A stretch of 64,000 nucleotides of DNA from Tolypothrix sp. FACHB-123 (GTDB taxonomy: Bacteria > Cyanobacteriota > Cyanobacteriia > Cyanobacteriales > Nostocaceae), in assembly GCF_014697075.1 (NCBI RefSeq), contig NZ_JACJRE010000019.1, forward strand, positions 62,001-126,000, given 5' to 3'. A program made the position numbers and the translations under genes. Positions 52,685 to 61,772 of this stretch are shown piece after piece. The number at the start of each line of letters is the position of its first letter. Positions within the stretch are counted from its first letter, which is position 1. Under the pieces are notes generated by a model. The model was not told the origin of the DNA. It made no database searches and worked only from the letters and a program-made list of their open reading frames with translations.

Positions 52685-53611
52685 TTAGTTAACTGTTGAC
52701 TGTTGACTGTTGACTGTTGACTGTTGACTGTTGACATTTTTATCGCTTAATTGGGTAATACACATTGCAATTCCTTTTTCGTAATAAGCGGCTTCATTAA
52801 TGAAGACGGGATACACAGTTGCTTCCCCTTCATAATTAATTTCTTTACCGTCAAAAGTTAAAAACATCGGCTCTCCCGGATGCAGGGGTTGATAATCCTG
52901 AAATTGCAATTGTGGATGAATCATCGCTTGAATTTCTCCTAACTCATTTCTGGGATAGTCGATTGTTTCAATGCTGTGATAAACGTTGATAGTATCTTTT
53001 ACAGGCGGTGTTTTTCCCTGATTATAGCTTTCTAAATAATCTAAAATAGCGTGAATGATCGCTTCAGTTTCTTGAAATAAAGTTGCATCCAACACATTTT
53101 GCGCAACTGCGCCAACTTCCAAGGTACAGCCAAATTCACAAATTGAATCTAAGTGCGGTCTCACCTGTTTTTGGCTGGTAGAGTAAAGTATTTTTACTTT
53201 GGGATTTATAGATGTCAAATAAGCCGCTAAACTCAGATTTAATAAATTCTCATTGCCTAAAATAATAGACAGCCCCATATTGGCTGTAGAACTATGTAAA
53301 TCAATCACAAAATCTGCTGGCTGACTACCTTGTAAGCCAAAGGTTTGATAAATTATTTTTGCTTGTTGTGCTTCATAACTAGTCAAATCAGGATTTGCTA
53401 AATCTTGGCGATGAAAACAGCGATTTAAGTCTGTATCCACATATCTTTTACCGATCGCACAGGCTTGAGGATTAGCAATCAGTGTCAAACTTTCAAAACT
53501 TGGGCGCTGAATTAAATGAGGCGATCGCTCAAATTTTTTGACTAGATAAATTCCTGTGACTTCATTTCCGTGAGTTCCACCTACGATCGCGACACGCTTG
53601 ATTTTGCTCAT
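52685..53611 (-). CDS. Aspartoacylase/AstE-AspA family zinc hydrolase
   Basis: 308 residues. 'RVAIVGGTHGNEVTGIYLVKKF' has the H-x-x-E zinc motif of the family. 'VDTDLNRCFHRQ' gives the substrate-binding Arg region, 'DFVIDLHSSTANMGLSIIL' the third zinc-ligand region, and 'GCTLEVGAVAQ' the catalytic Glu. These enzymes cleave N-acyl-aspartate or similar N-acyl amino acids. The last 17 or so residues (NVNSQQSTVNSQQSTVN) are encoded entirely by a GTTGACT heptamer run (52690-52735); 21 bp of repeat reads as the 7-residue unit VNSQQST. The natural C-terminus is probably near 'QLSDKNV'. A LysR gene diverges 165 bp upstream and may control it. Confidence 0.85.
   Translation of the reverse strand: MSKIKRVAIVGGTHGNEVTGIYLVKKFERSPHLIQRPSFESLTLIANPQACAIGKRYVDTDLNRCFHRQDLANPDLTSYEAQQAKIIYQTFGLQGSQPADFVIDLHSSTANMGLSIILGNENLLNLSLAAYLTSINPKVKILYSTSQKQVRPHLDSICEFGCTLEVGAVAQNVLDATLFQETEAIIHAILDYLESYNQGKTPPVKDTINVYHSIETIDYPRNELGEIQAMIHPQLQFQDYQPLHPGEPMFLTFDGKEINYEGEATVYPVFINEAAYYEKGIAMCITQLSDKNVNSQQSTVNSQQSTVN
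52687..52735. repeat. GTTGACT heptamer array forming a gene's C-terminus
   Basis: Six or more exact GTTGACT units. In the minus-strand reading frame of the aspartoacylase gene they read without a stop, giving a Gln/Ser/Thr/Asn-rich tail. Confidence 0.9.
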
Positions 53612-53775
53612 AGTTCCTGTGATTACCCCGATAACCTGACAAGTTTCTGGGATGAATCTTGCTCAATAGTCTCTATTTGTCAATATAAGGGAAAGCAACT
53701 ATATTTAGGATATTTTTTGCACAAGTACACTATATATAAAACATATAGTAAGAAATATAGTAGTTCGAGCAAGCG

Positions 53776-54672
53776 ATGGAACTTCGACATTTGCGCTACT
53801 TTATTGCTGTGGCTGAAGAAAAAAACTTTAGCTACGCAGCTCAACGTCTGCATATTGCGCAACCTCCCCTCAGCCAACAGATTAGCGCTCTCGAAGCCGA
53901 AATTGGTGTGAAATTGTTCGATCGTAAAAAGCGTCCTCTACAACTGACATCCGCAGGACAAGTATTTTTAGCAGAAGCAAGATTGGTCATAAATCAACTC
54001 GAACAAGCCATTTTTCAAACACAAAGGGCTAGTCGCGGCGAAATTGGCGAATTAATTGTTGGTACTAATAGTTCTATTGCTAATAGTGTCCTTCCGGAAA
54101 TGCTACGCACATTTCGCGATCGCTTTCCCCATGTCAAATTGGTATTGCGCGAACTCACCGCTGCTGAACAGATTCAAGAATTACTCAATCGCCGTCTGGA
54201 TTTAGGATTTGACCGCTTACCCGATTCCCATCAACCAGATTCTCACTTGAGTTATTTACCTATTGTACGCGAGTCTTTGGTGATTGCCTTACCAGCCACC
54301 CATCCCCTCACCAACCTAGCCGAAATTCCTTTAGCTGCAATGGCTGATGAACCGTTTGTTTTACCTTCTCCGGAAATCGTTCCTTCCTACACGGAAATTA
54401 TTAACCTCTGTCAACAAGCTGGTTTTTTTCCCAAAGTAGTTCAAGAAGCAACTTGGACAATTACCGTTCTCAGCTTAGTCGCTGGTGGTATGGGGGTAGC
54501 ACTCTTACCTAGCAATGTCCAAAATCTTCAGCGTACAGGTGTTGTTTATCGCCCAATTAAAGGTGCAAATTTCTCGCGGGAGATTGTAGTTGTGTGGCGA
54601 CAAGAAGATTCATCTGTGGTTTTGCAGGAATTTCTCAAGGTAATTCGCGAGTTAACCCACTATCCACTGTGA
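53776..54672 (+). CDS. LysR-family transcriptional regulator
   Basis: 298 residues, standard length. The winged helix-turn-helix is at the N-terminus ('MELRHLRYFIAVAEEKNFSYAAQRLHIAQPPLSQQISALE'), close to the CatR/BenM/CbbR branch. The effector domain carries 'IGELIVGTNSSIANSVLPEML' and 'GMGVALLPSNV'. LysR regulators usually control a divergent gene; here that is the aspartoacylase-family gene, and the 165-bp gap between them contains the AT-rich dyad 'ctatatataaaacatatag', a possible operator. The target is inferred from position. An intrinsic terminator follows. Confidence 0.9.
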   Translation: MELRHLRYFIAVAEEKNFSYAAQRLHIAQPPLSQQISALEAEIGVKLFDRKKRPLQLTSAGQVFLAEARLVINQLEQAIFQTQRASRGEIGELIVGTNSSIANSVLPEMLRTFRDRFPHVKLVLRELTAAEQIQELLNRRLDLGFDRLPDSHQPDSHLSYLPIVRESLVIALPATHPLTNLAEIPLAAMADEPFVLPSPEIVPSYTEIINLCQQAGFFPKVVQEATWTITVLSLVAGGMGVALLPSNVQNLQRTGVVYRPIKGANFSREIVVVWRQEDSSVVLQEFLKVIRELTHYPL

Positions 54673-55101
54673 AAATAAATTATTGTGTATAAATGAAACA
54701 AAAAACATCTGGGAGTGTTGCCGTGTTTCCACCCCAGATGTTTTTCGTTTTAACTTGCTCCTCACACACAAATAAACAATATCACCTGTTTCATGAATAA
54801 TCGGTGTTCTAGATCACAATTTCCGAAAATCTTAAACCTTGGTGACAATGGCTACCTAATTTGTCGATGTGCTTGTAATTTTGTGCAGTTTTTCAGATCT
54901 AGGATTTTTTTTCTAACTCACAAATGAGTCCTGTAACTGTCATAGACGAAATGCATAATTTAATACTAAAATTAAAACAAAAAATCAGTATTTGCCAGTA
55001 AGACAGGGGTAATAAATCAAAGTACGTTAAGAAACATGAATCAGCTGGCAACACTGACCCATGACAAACGTCAATAAACCACCCTATTTAGATAAATATT
55101 A
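54673..55101. other. Intergenic region after the LysR gene
   Basis: 429 bp, with the LysR terminator at its start and an AT-rich stretch upstream of the secreted hypothetical gene. No gene was recognised in it. Confidence 0.6.
54704..54746 (+). terminator. Intrinsic terminator of the LysR gene
   Basis: ACATCTGGG (54705-54713) pairs with CCCAGATGT (54733-54741), with TTTTT directly after. It lies 32 bp past the LysR stop. An A-run on the upstream arm makes it plausible in the reverse sense too. Confidence 0.83.
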
Positions 55102-55674
55102 ATGATGATTTTAGGTTACAAATATTTCACTGCGGCTTGTACTGCAATTTTGTTAGCTAGCACTAACAGTTTACCGGATGCAGCTATAGCCACTGTCAAC
55201 CATCAAACTCAAGAAATTGCTCAAAACCAAGTTCAAAAAACTAGTTTGCAACCAAATGCAGTTTTTAGACCAATTCTTGCCAAACTCAAGCAAAAAACCA
55301 GAATTGGGATATTATTACCCAAGTTTGTTCCTGAGTCGGATGAAGGAACTCCTATTTACGCTATTTTAGAAAAAGCGACAAGAAATCAATACGAAATTTT
55401 ACTAGGATTTAGTCCCGATTGTACTGGTGGAACTGCTTGCCGGCTAGGTGTAGTGACTGCGGAAGCTGTAACCCGCAAAACTCCGCGTTTAACTGGTAAA
55501 CCTGTGGCTTTAGCGAAGAAAATTACAGGTTATTTTGTGGATTATAGTTGTGGTGCTAATTGCTCGGATGCTACCTTAACTTGGCGACAACGGGGAGTGC
55601 AATATACTGTGGGATTAAAAGCAGGCGATCGCGCTTCATTGATTAAAATGGCTAATTCTGCAATTAATCCTTAA
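55102..55674 (+). CDS. Secreted hypothetical protein
   Basis: 190 residues. The N-terminus 'MMILGYKYFTAACTAILLASTNSLPDAAIA' reads as a Sec signal peptide with a cleavage point near residue 28-30. The mature part has 'RIGILLPKFVPESDEGTPIYAILEKATRNQYEILLGFSPDCTGGTACRLGVVTAEAV' and 'GYFVDYSCGANCSDATLTWRQRGVQYTVGLKAG', with four cysteines that could form two disulfides. I do not recognise the family; it looks like conserved cyanobacterial periplasmic or surface proteins. It stands alone between two intergenic gaps. Confidence 0.72.
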   Translation: MMILGYKYFTAACTAILLASTNSLPDAAIATVNHQTQEIAQNQVQKTSLQPNAVFRPILAKLKQKTRIGILLPKFVPESDEGTPIYAILEKATRNQYEILLGFSPDCTGGTACRLGVVTAEAVTRKTPRLTGKPVALAKKITGYFVDYSCGANCSDATLTWRQRGVQYTVGLKAGDRASLIKMANSAINP

Positions 55675-55747
55675 AAACTTGATGCAGTTGTCCAGCGGTT
55701 TGTTGGTGTAGATTTTAATATCTGTAGGATGGACAATGCCGAACTAG

Positions 55748-56071
55748 CTAGAAAATAGCTTCTTTTTCAGCTTTGAATTTTATCAGCTTGGCGACAGCTG
55801 GCGGCGGGTTGCGTCGTTGTTCTTCTTGCATTTTATGACTCCACTCTAACCAATCAGTCAAGTAAGCGCTGACTGCTTCTTTATTATGCAGGTAATAAAG
55901 AATAGTTGCATATACCTGCTCTAAAGTTACTGAAGGATAGCTTTCGGCAATTTCTTCTGGTGTGCGACTGTGGTGGATAAATTGATAAAGAATAGTTTCA
56001 ATACCTACTCTTGTACCTTTGAGTCGAATATCATCAGGACGCTGAAAATCAAAATAATCTTCAAGTAGCAT
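55748..56071 (-). CDS. DUF433 family protein (possible VapB45-like antitoxin)
   Basis: 107 residues. 'DIRLKGTRVGIETILYQFIHHSRTPEEIAESYPSVTLEQVYATILYYLHNKEAVSAYL' is the DUF433 core: a helix-turn-helix-like domain found in cyanobacterial antitoxins and in orphans. No toxin gene adjoins it here (the neighbours are a secreted protein and smc), so it is an orphan copy. Function would be DNA binding if the fold is kept. Confidence 0.8.
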   Translation of the reverse strand: MLLEDYFDFQRPDDIRLKGTRVGIETILYQFIHHSRTPEEIAESYPSVTLEQVYATILYYLHNKEAVSAYLTDWLEWSHKMQEEQRRNPPPAVAKLIKFKAEKEAIF

Positions 56072-56539
56072 AATTTATCTGATTATCTAACAACTAATGA
56101 TAATTTTACAAAATTTTGAAATATCTCTAGAACATGTGTGAAAAATTTCATTAGTGCTAAAGAAATAAGTTTTAGTTTGGAAAACATCTTCATATCTGTC
56201 AACATTTCCTAGCAAAACCCAGATATGATGGGCAATGCTCACTCTAGGTATTTATTGAAAATAAAATATTCATCCGATAACATTTATTCCGCCAAACATG
56301 ATATAAGTTAAGACTGCTATATTCACGCTAGTACAATTGTTCAACTTGCAGAGTCTGCTTCCTTACGGGAATAGCAATGGTGAAAGATTGCGTAAAACTA
56401 TACCAATTGATTAACAATGCTGCTAAACTCTCCTGACTGTTCTGGGAATGGAGAAATCCTAAATTCTCTAGCGGAATTAGTAGACAATCTAAATTTCCTT
56501 GCTACACTTTTACTTCATTAGCCTAGCAGCATAGCGCCT
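56072..56539. other. Intergenic region upstream of smc
   Basis: 468 bp between divergent DUF433 and smc genes; AT-rich, no gene or clear hairpin seen. It contains the smc promoter. Confidence 0.6.
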
Positions 56540-59500
56540 ATGGTTCATGTCAAGCGCGTCGAACTTACCAACTTTAAGTCTTTTGGCGGTACCACCCAAG
56601 TTCCTTTACTGGGGGGGTTTACTGTCATATCTGGGCCTAATGGTTCTGGTAAATCGAATATTCTCGATGCGCTGCTGTTTTGTCTGGGATTGGCTAGTTC
56701 TAAAGGAATGCGTGCCGATCGCTTACCGGATTTGGTGAATAATACTCAAACGGCGAAAAGTCGCGCGACTGTGGAAGCTAGCGTGACGGTGACTTTTGAT
56801 ATTAGTGATGCGGTTTCGATTAATGATACTCAAGCGTCAACTCACGACAGTTTAGAGGAAGTAGAAGTTGTAGAAGTTGAGGAAATCGAGGAAACTGAAG
56901 AAACCGTAGAAAATAAGGCAAATTCTAAGCTTCCCAATCCAGAAACATCAAATGAGTGGAGTGTCACCAGAAAGCTGCGGGTGACTTATCAAGGAACTTA
57001 TACATCGAATTACTATATTAATGGTGCTTCTTGCACGCTGACGGAATTACATGAAGCTTTAGAAACCCTGCGGATTTATCCTGAAGGTTATAACGTCGTA
57101 CTGCAAGGGGACGTTACCAGTATTATCTCGATGAACGCCAGAGAACGGCGCGAAATTATTGACGAATTAGCGGGTGTAGCAGCGTTTGATCGCAAAATTC
57201 ACCAAGCGAAGGCGACTTTAGATGAGGTAAAGGAAAAGGAAGATAGTTGTCGGATTATTGAAACTGAATTAACTGTACAACGCGATCGCCTGTCGCAAGA
57301 CCGCGCCAAAGCGGAGAAATATCAAAAACTCCGCGCGGAATATTTAGCAAAGCAATCTTGGGAAGCAGTTTTATCTTGGCGTTCCCTCCAAGCACAGCAA
57401 GAAAAATTAGCTAACCAAATTCAAAGTGGCGATCGCAAATCCACAGAACTTTCTACAGAACTCACCGCCCTAAATACTACAATTGAGCAAACTACTGTTG
57501 AATTAGATCAACTCAACGCCCATGTAAAAGCTTTGGGTGAAGAGGAATTATTAGCAGTACAATCTACCCTAGCTACCCAAGAAGCCGAACACAAACAACT
57601 CCAGCGTCAGCGCAGCGAATTAGAAACTGCAATTCAAGAAATCACGAAACGCCAAGCGCAAAGTCAGCAAGAAATTCAACAACATCAGCGTTCCCTCGAA
57701 CAAATAGCAGAAACTCAGGTTGTGGAAAAGCAATCGATTGTTTACTGTCAGCAACAACGGGATGAGACGCAACAAGCTTTAGAAACTTCTCGCCAAGCAG
57801 CAACGGAAATCGCTTCCGCTTCCGAAGCTTGGGTACAACAACAAACGGCGTTAAACCATCAAATTGAAACGCTGCTGCAAACTCTCGAACCCCAACGCAC
57901 CGAACAAGCGACGCTGAGAGAACGGAACGATCAGTTACAGCAGCAAATTCAAGAACAAACTCAATTAGTTACTAGTTTAGAACCGGAATTAGCGACAAAA
58001 CAAGCTGAATGCAGTCGTTTAGAAACAGAATTTAACAGTTCTAGCGAACCGATTCAAAATCTCGCGCAAAATCTCGCTGCGACAGAACAAGAACTGCAAA
58101 TTCAACAAGATACCCAAAAGCGATTATTACAAGAACAGCGAGAAAAACAGCGCCAGTTAGATAAATTAGAAGCACAAGCGCAAGCACAGCAGGAAATTCA
58201 AGGAACCCAAGCCAGTAAGGTGATTTTACAATCGGGAATGCCTGGTTTATGTGGCTTAGTGGTACAGTTAGGCAGAGTTGAACCCCGCTATCAACTAGCT
58301 TTAGAAATTGCGGCTGGCGGCAGATTGGGACATATAGTAGTAGAAGATGACGGTGTTGCGGCTGCGGGAATTGAACTGTTAAAGCAGAAACGCGCCGGCA
58401 GAGCGACATTTTTACCGTTAAATAAAATTAATCCGCCGAGATTTACCCAAGATGCTACTCTCCGATTAGCTAGCGGTTTTGTTAACTATGCGGTGAACTT
58501 AGTAGAATGCGATCGCCGTTATAAAGATGTCTTTAGTTATGTCTTTGGTAACACTGTTATCTTCTCCACCTTAGAACAAGCGCGGAAAAACCTCGGCTTA
58601 TACCGGATTGTCACCCTAGACGGGGAATTATTAGAAACTAGTGGCGCGATGACTGGTGGTAGTAACACCCAGCGTTCATCTTTGCGGTTTGGGAACAGCG
58701 AAGCAGCAGAACCGGAAGAAGTCGCCGCATTACGCAGACGTTTAGGGGAAATTGAGAAGGTTTTAGAACGGTGTGGTGAAGCGATTTCTACTCTCGCAAC
58801 CAAAGCTAAAACTTTATCACAGCAAGTCACAGAAGCGCGTCAAGCCAGAAGAGAACAGCAAATTCAATTAGAACAGCTGCAAAAAGAAATTAAAACCTTA
58901 ACAGCGCAGTTAGAAAACACGCGATCGCAATTAGCCCAAAATAGCGAAAAATTTGCCACAGCACAATCCCGCTTGGAAGTTTTGGATCGGGAATTACCAG
59001 GACAAGAAACTCAATTGCAACAATTGCGACAAACATTAGCAGAGTTGGAAGCCTCCCAAACCCCTAGCGAATGGCAACAAATCCAAGCCACAATTAAAAA
59101 CCAAGAGCAACAATTACAACAAAGAGAAACAGCTTTACGGGAAGCAGAACAAAGATTAAGAAATTTAGAAAATCAACAGCAACGCTTACAAGAGAAAATC
59201 CAAGAAGCGGAAGAACGGATTACCCAGTACCAGCAAGAGCAAGAAACCCAGCAAAATCAACTCGCAACCATTACAACTCAACATAGCGCCCTCAGCAGCC
59301 AAATTGCCGAAATTCGCGCCAAATTGAGCGAGATGGAACAGAATTTAGGGGAAGAAAAACAAAAACGCGATCGCACCGAACAAGAACTGCGATCGCATCT
59401 CCTGCGGCAACAACAATTAGAATGGGAACTAGAAAAACTCCAAGAAACCCTCACCGCCAGGCGCGAGGAATTAGTTAACGTCAGAGAACAACTGCAAACC

Positions 59501-60211
59501 TTAGCGCCAGAATTACCCGATCCACTGCCAGAAGTACCAGATCAAGTAGACTTAGAAGAATTGCAGAAAGAATTGCGATCGCTTGCCAAACGTTTGCAAG
59601 CAATGGAACCAGTCAATATGCTGGCCTTAGAAGAATACGAACGTACCCAAAACCGTCTGCAAGAACTGACGCAAAAGCTGGAAACCCTTGAAGGAGAGCG
59701 CACCGAATTACTTTTACGCATTGAAAACTTTACTACATTACGCCAACGCGCCTTTAAAGAAGCCTTCGACGCAGTTAACGAAAACTTCCAATCAATTTTC
59801 GCCACCCTTTCCGAAGGCGACGGTTATTTACAACTAGACGACCCCGAAGATCCTTTTAGTAGCGGCTTAAACTTAGTTGCTCACCCCAAAGGTAAACCAG
59901 TACAGCGATTAGCTTCCATGTCTGGGGGTGAAAAATCCCTCACAGCCTTAAGCTTTATCTTTTCTTTGCAACGCTATCGCCCCTCCCCCTTCTACGCCTT
60001 CGACGAAGTTGATATGTTTTTGGATGGGGCAAACGTAGAACGATTAGCTAAAATGATTAAACAACAGGCTAAACAAGCACAATTTATAGTTGTGAGTTTG
60101 CGCCGCCCGATGATAGAATCAGCCGAACGCACAATAGGCGTTACTCAAGCACGGGGAGCTTACACCCAAGTTTTGGGAATTAAATTGCAAGCCGACCATA
60201 CATCTGCTTGA
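56540..60211 (+). CDS. smc: Chromosome segregation protein Smc
   Basis: 1223 residues. Walker A is GPNGSGKS (32-39) and the C-terminal ABC signature is SGGEK (1128-1132). Walker B is in 'FYAFDEVDMFLDG' (about 1151-1163). Long heptad coiled coils flank a hinge near residues 560-720 ('MPGLCGLVVQLGRVEPRYQLALEIAAGG...GAMTGGS'). An acidic insertion of about 50 residues (rich in Glu/Val around 104-124) lies between Walker A and the following strand, as in other cyanobacterial Smc proteins. Smc dimers with ScpA/ScpB compact and segregate the chromosome. ScpA and ScpB genes are not in the window. Confidence 0.96.
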   Translation: MVHVKRVELTNFKSFGGTTQVPLLGGFTVISGPNGSGKSNILDALLFCLGLASSKGMRADRLPDLVNNTQTAKSRATVEASVTVTFDISDAVSINDTQASTHDSLEEVEVVEVEEIEETEETVENKANSKLPNPETSNEWSVTRKLRVTYQGTYTSNYYINGASCTLTELHEALETLRIYPEGYNVVLQGDVTSIISMNARERREIIDELAGVAAFDRKIHQAKATLDEVKEKEDSCRIIETELTVQRDRLSQDRAKAEKYQKLRAEYLAKQSWEAVLSWRSLQAQQEKLANQIQSGDRKSTELSTELTALNTTIEQTTVELDQLNAHVKALGEEELLAVQSTLATQEAEHKQLQRQRSELETAIQEITKRQAQSQQEIQQHQRSLEQIAETQVVEKQSIVYCQQQRDETQQALETSRQAATEIASASEAWVQQQTALNHQIETLLQTLEPQRTEQATLRERNDQLQQQIQEQTQLVTSLEPELATKQAECSRLETEFNSSSEPIQNLAQNLAATEQELQIQQDTQKRLLQEQREKQRQLDKLEAQAQAQQEIQGTQASKVILQSGMPGLCGLVVQLGRVEPRYQLALEIAAGGRLGHIVVEDDGVAAAGIELLKQKRAGRATFLPLNKINPPRFTQDATLRLASGFVNYAVNLVECDRRYKDVFSYVFGNTVIFSTLEQARKNLGLYRIVTLDGELLETSGAMTGGSNTQRSSLRFGNSEAAEPEEVAALRRRLGEIEKVLERCGEAISTLATKAKTLSQQVTEARQARREQQIQLEQLQKEIKTLTAQLENTRSQLAQNSEKFATAQSRLEVLDRELPGQETQLQQLRQTLAELEASQTPSEWQQIQATIKNQEQQLQQRETALREAEQRLRNLENQQQRLQEKIQEAEERITQYQQEQETQQNQLATITTQHSALSSQIAEIRAKLSEMEQNLGEEKQKRDRTEQELRSHLLRQQQLEWELEKLQETLTARREELVNVREQLQTLAPELPDPLPEVPDQVDLEELQKELRSLAKRLQAMEPVNMLALEEYERTQNRLQELTQKLETLEGERTELLLRIENFTTLRQRAFKEAFDAVNENFQSIFATLSEGDGYLQLDDPEDPFSSGLNLVAHPKGKPVQRLASMSGGEKSLTALSFIFSLQRYRPSPFYAFDEVDMFLDGANVERLAKMIKQQAKQAQFIVVSLRRPMIESAERTIGVTQARGAYTQVLGIKLQADHTSA

Positions 60212-60269
60212 GTTTTTGTTAATAATAGTGTATAGATTAACCGGATTCGAGATCAGGACTCGGTATAGA

Positions 60270-61250
60270 ATGACCTCTGAACAGATAATTAGGCGTTCCG
60301 ACATATTAAATACCCAGGTGATTACCCGCGACAACGGTAAGCGAGTAGGTATCGTTAGTCAAGTCTGGGTGGATATTGACCAACGAGAGGTTGTGGCTCT
60401 TGGCTTGAGAGACAGCCTGATCTCTATTTCTGGTATACCACGCAACATGTACCTGAGCAGTATCAGCCAGATTGGGGATGTCATCCTGGTAGATAACGAG
60501 GACGTAATCGAAGATATTGAAATTGAAACCTTAAGTAACCTGATTAACTGGGAAGTAATTACAGAAACAGGTGAAGTATTAGGAAGAGTGCGCGGCTTTA
60601 AATTCAACGGTGAAAATGGCAAATTGCACTCCATCGTCATCGCTTCTTTGGGATTACCCCAAATTCCCGAACAAGTGCTAAGTACCTACGAACTTTCAAT
60701 TGATGAAGTCGTCAGCACAGGGCCCAGTAGATTGATTGTCTTTGAAGGTGCAGAAGAACGAACCACCCAATTATCAGTTGGCGTCCTTGAACGTCTGGGT
60801 ATTGGTAAAGCACCTTGGGAAAGAGATGCTGATGAAGAATACTACGCCGCACCGCGTACCGTCGCCCCTGGAAATCAACTACCAAGTGGTGTACCATTAC
60901 AGCCACCCAAGCCAAAAGTTCGCACACCCGAACCCGTAGCTAGAGAAGAATGGGATGAAGATTATATTGAAGAAGAAAGACCCCAGCGCCAAGTAATGCA
61001 AGCGCGTCAGTACGAATCGATTCAATACGAAGAAGATGACGAAGAAGACAACTGGAGTGAAGCGACAGATAAAGACAGGTATGAACAACCTGCTAAATTT
61101 GAAGCCCAACCCTACAAAAAGCAATATGTCGATGAATACGACGATTACGACGATGTCGAAGGCGATGCTTGGGAAGATGAACCAAAACCCGTGAACATTC
61201 CCAAGAAGGTGAAAGAGAAACAGCCAGAATACGAAGAAGAAGGATATTAA
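60270..61250 (+). CDS. PRC-barrel domain protein
   Basis: 326 residues from ATG at 60270 (MTSEQIIRRSDILNTQVITRDNGKRVG). The frame is open back to a TTG at 60216, but conservation begins at MTSEQ. Two PRC-barrel units are visible ('NTQVITRDNGKRVGIVSQVWVD' and 'WEVITETGEVLGRVRGFKFN'), and the rest is an acidic, low-complexity tail with many Glu/Asp/Tyr. PRC barrels bind RNA or proteins (as in RimM). It starts 58 bp after smc, so the two may share a transcript. The role is unknown. Confidence 0.8.
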   Translation: MTSEQIIRRSDILNTQVITRDNGKRVGIVSQVWVDIDQREVVALGLRDSLISISGIPRNMYLSSISQIGDVILVDNEDVIEDIEIETLSNLINWEVITETGEVLGRVRGFKFNGENGKLHSIVIASLGLPQIPEQVLSTYELSIDEVVSTGPSRLIVFEGAEERTTQLSVGVLERLGIGKAPWERDADEEYYAAPRTVAPGNQLPSGVPLQPPKPKVRTPEPVAREEWDEDYIEEERPQRQVMQARQYESIQYEEDDEEDNWSEATDKDRYEQPAKFEAQPYKKQYVDEYDDYDDVEGDAWEDEPKPVNIPKKVKEKQPEYEEEGY

Positions 61251-61321
61251 ATTAATTCGTAATTCGTAATACTTCAACTTCGTTCAGTACAAGTTCTTAA
61301 TTCGTAATTAAGTTTAAGTTT

Positions 61322-61359
61322 AAGCCTCTCCTCGCACACGAGGAGGGGTTTAATTTTTT
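61322..61359 (+). terminator. Intrinsic terminator of the PRC-barrel gene
   Basis: CCTCTCCTCG pairs with CGAGGAGGGG (one wobble) around a CACA loop, then TTTAATTTTTT. It lies 70 bp after the stop. Confidence 0.78.
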
Positions 61360-61361
61360 GA

Positions 61362-61402
61362 CGGTTGACGGTTGACTGTTGACTGTTGACTGTTGACTGT
61401 TG
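61362..61402. repeat. GACGGTT/GTTGACT heptamer run
   Basis: Two GACGGTT units followed by four GTTGACT units. Same family as the runs at 47395, 52687 and the window end (63969-64000). Confidence 0.8.
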
Positions 61403-61488
61403 GTGATATGTTGTTATACCAATTTGAAAAAAGAAGACAACAGATGGCAGTGCCATGCCCTCTAGAGTATTAATAAAAAAGATAAGTC

Positions 61489-61592
61489 ACCACACAAGTT
61501 GCGTTGGTAACCACACAAGTTAGTGTCGTTATCACACAAGTTGCGTTGGTAACCACACAAGTTAGTGTCGTTACCACACGAGTTGTGTCGTT
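61489..61592. repeat. Five 21-bp tandem repeats of ACCACACAAGTT type
   Basis: Units at 61489, 61510, 61531, 61552 and 61573 (the last 20 bp) all open with A(C/T)CACACAAGTT or a one-base variant. Two variants alternate: the odd ones continue GCGTTGGTA and the even ones AGTGTCGTT, so the array is a 42-bp dimer repeated. It lies about 180 bp upstream of the SLH-protein gene. Confidence 0.85.
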
Positions 61593-61772
61593 ACCAGTCA
61601 ACAGTCAACAACCCTCACGATTGATTGTACAACAGAGAATATAGTGGTTTAAGAATGATTTCCAATTGTCATGGCTTTTGCAATCAATAGTTTCTAGCTG
61701 TTAACTGAGATATCAACCGCGATCGCCTTTCTGTTGCTAAATTAACTAAGGAGAATCAAAAATCACAGCTAG

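Larger units (their letters stand above)
61251..61772. other. Intergenic region with terminator, heptamers and 21-bp tandem repeats
   Basis: 522 bp. It contains AATTCGTAATT repeats at about 61253-61310, a terminator at 61322-61359, a GTTGACT/GACGGTT run at 61362-61402, and five 21-bp repeats at 61489-61592. No gene was recognised. Confidence 0.65.

Noticed and set aside
60216..60269. Longer TTG start of the PRC-barrel protein
   Set aside because: The added residues lie in the smc-PRC gap and do not look conserved; ATG at 60270 precedes the first conserved residues.
61489..61592. Short CRISPR array
   Set aside because: The units are directly abutting 21-bp tandem repeats with no unique spacers, and no cas genes are near.
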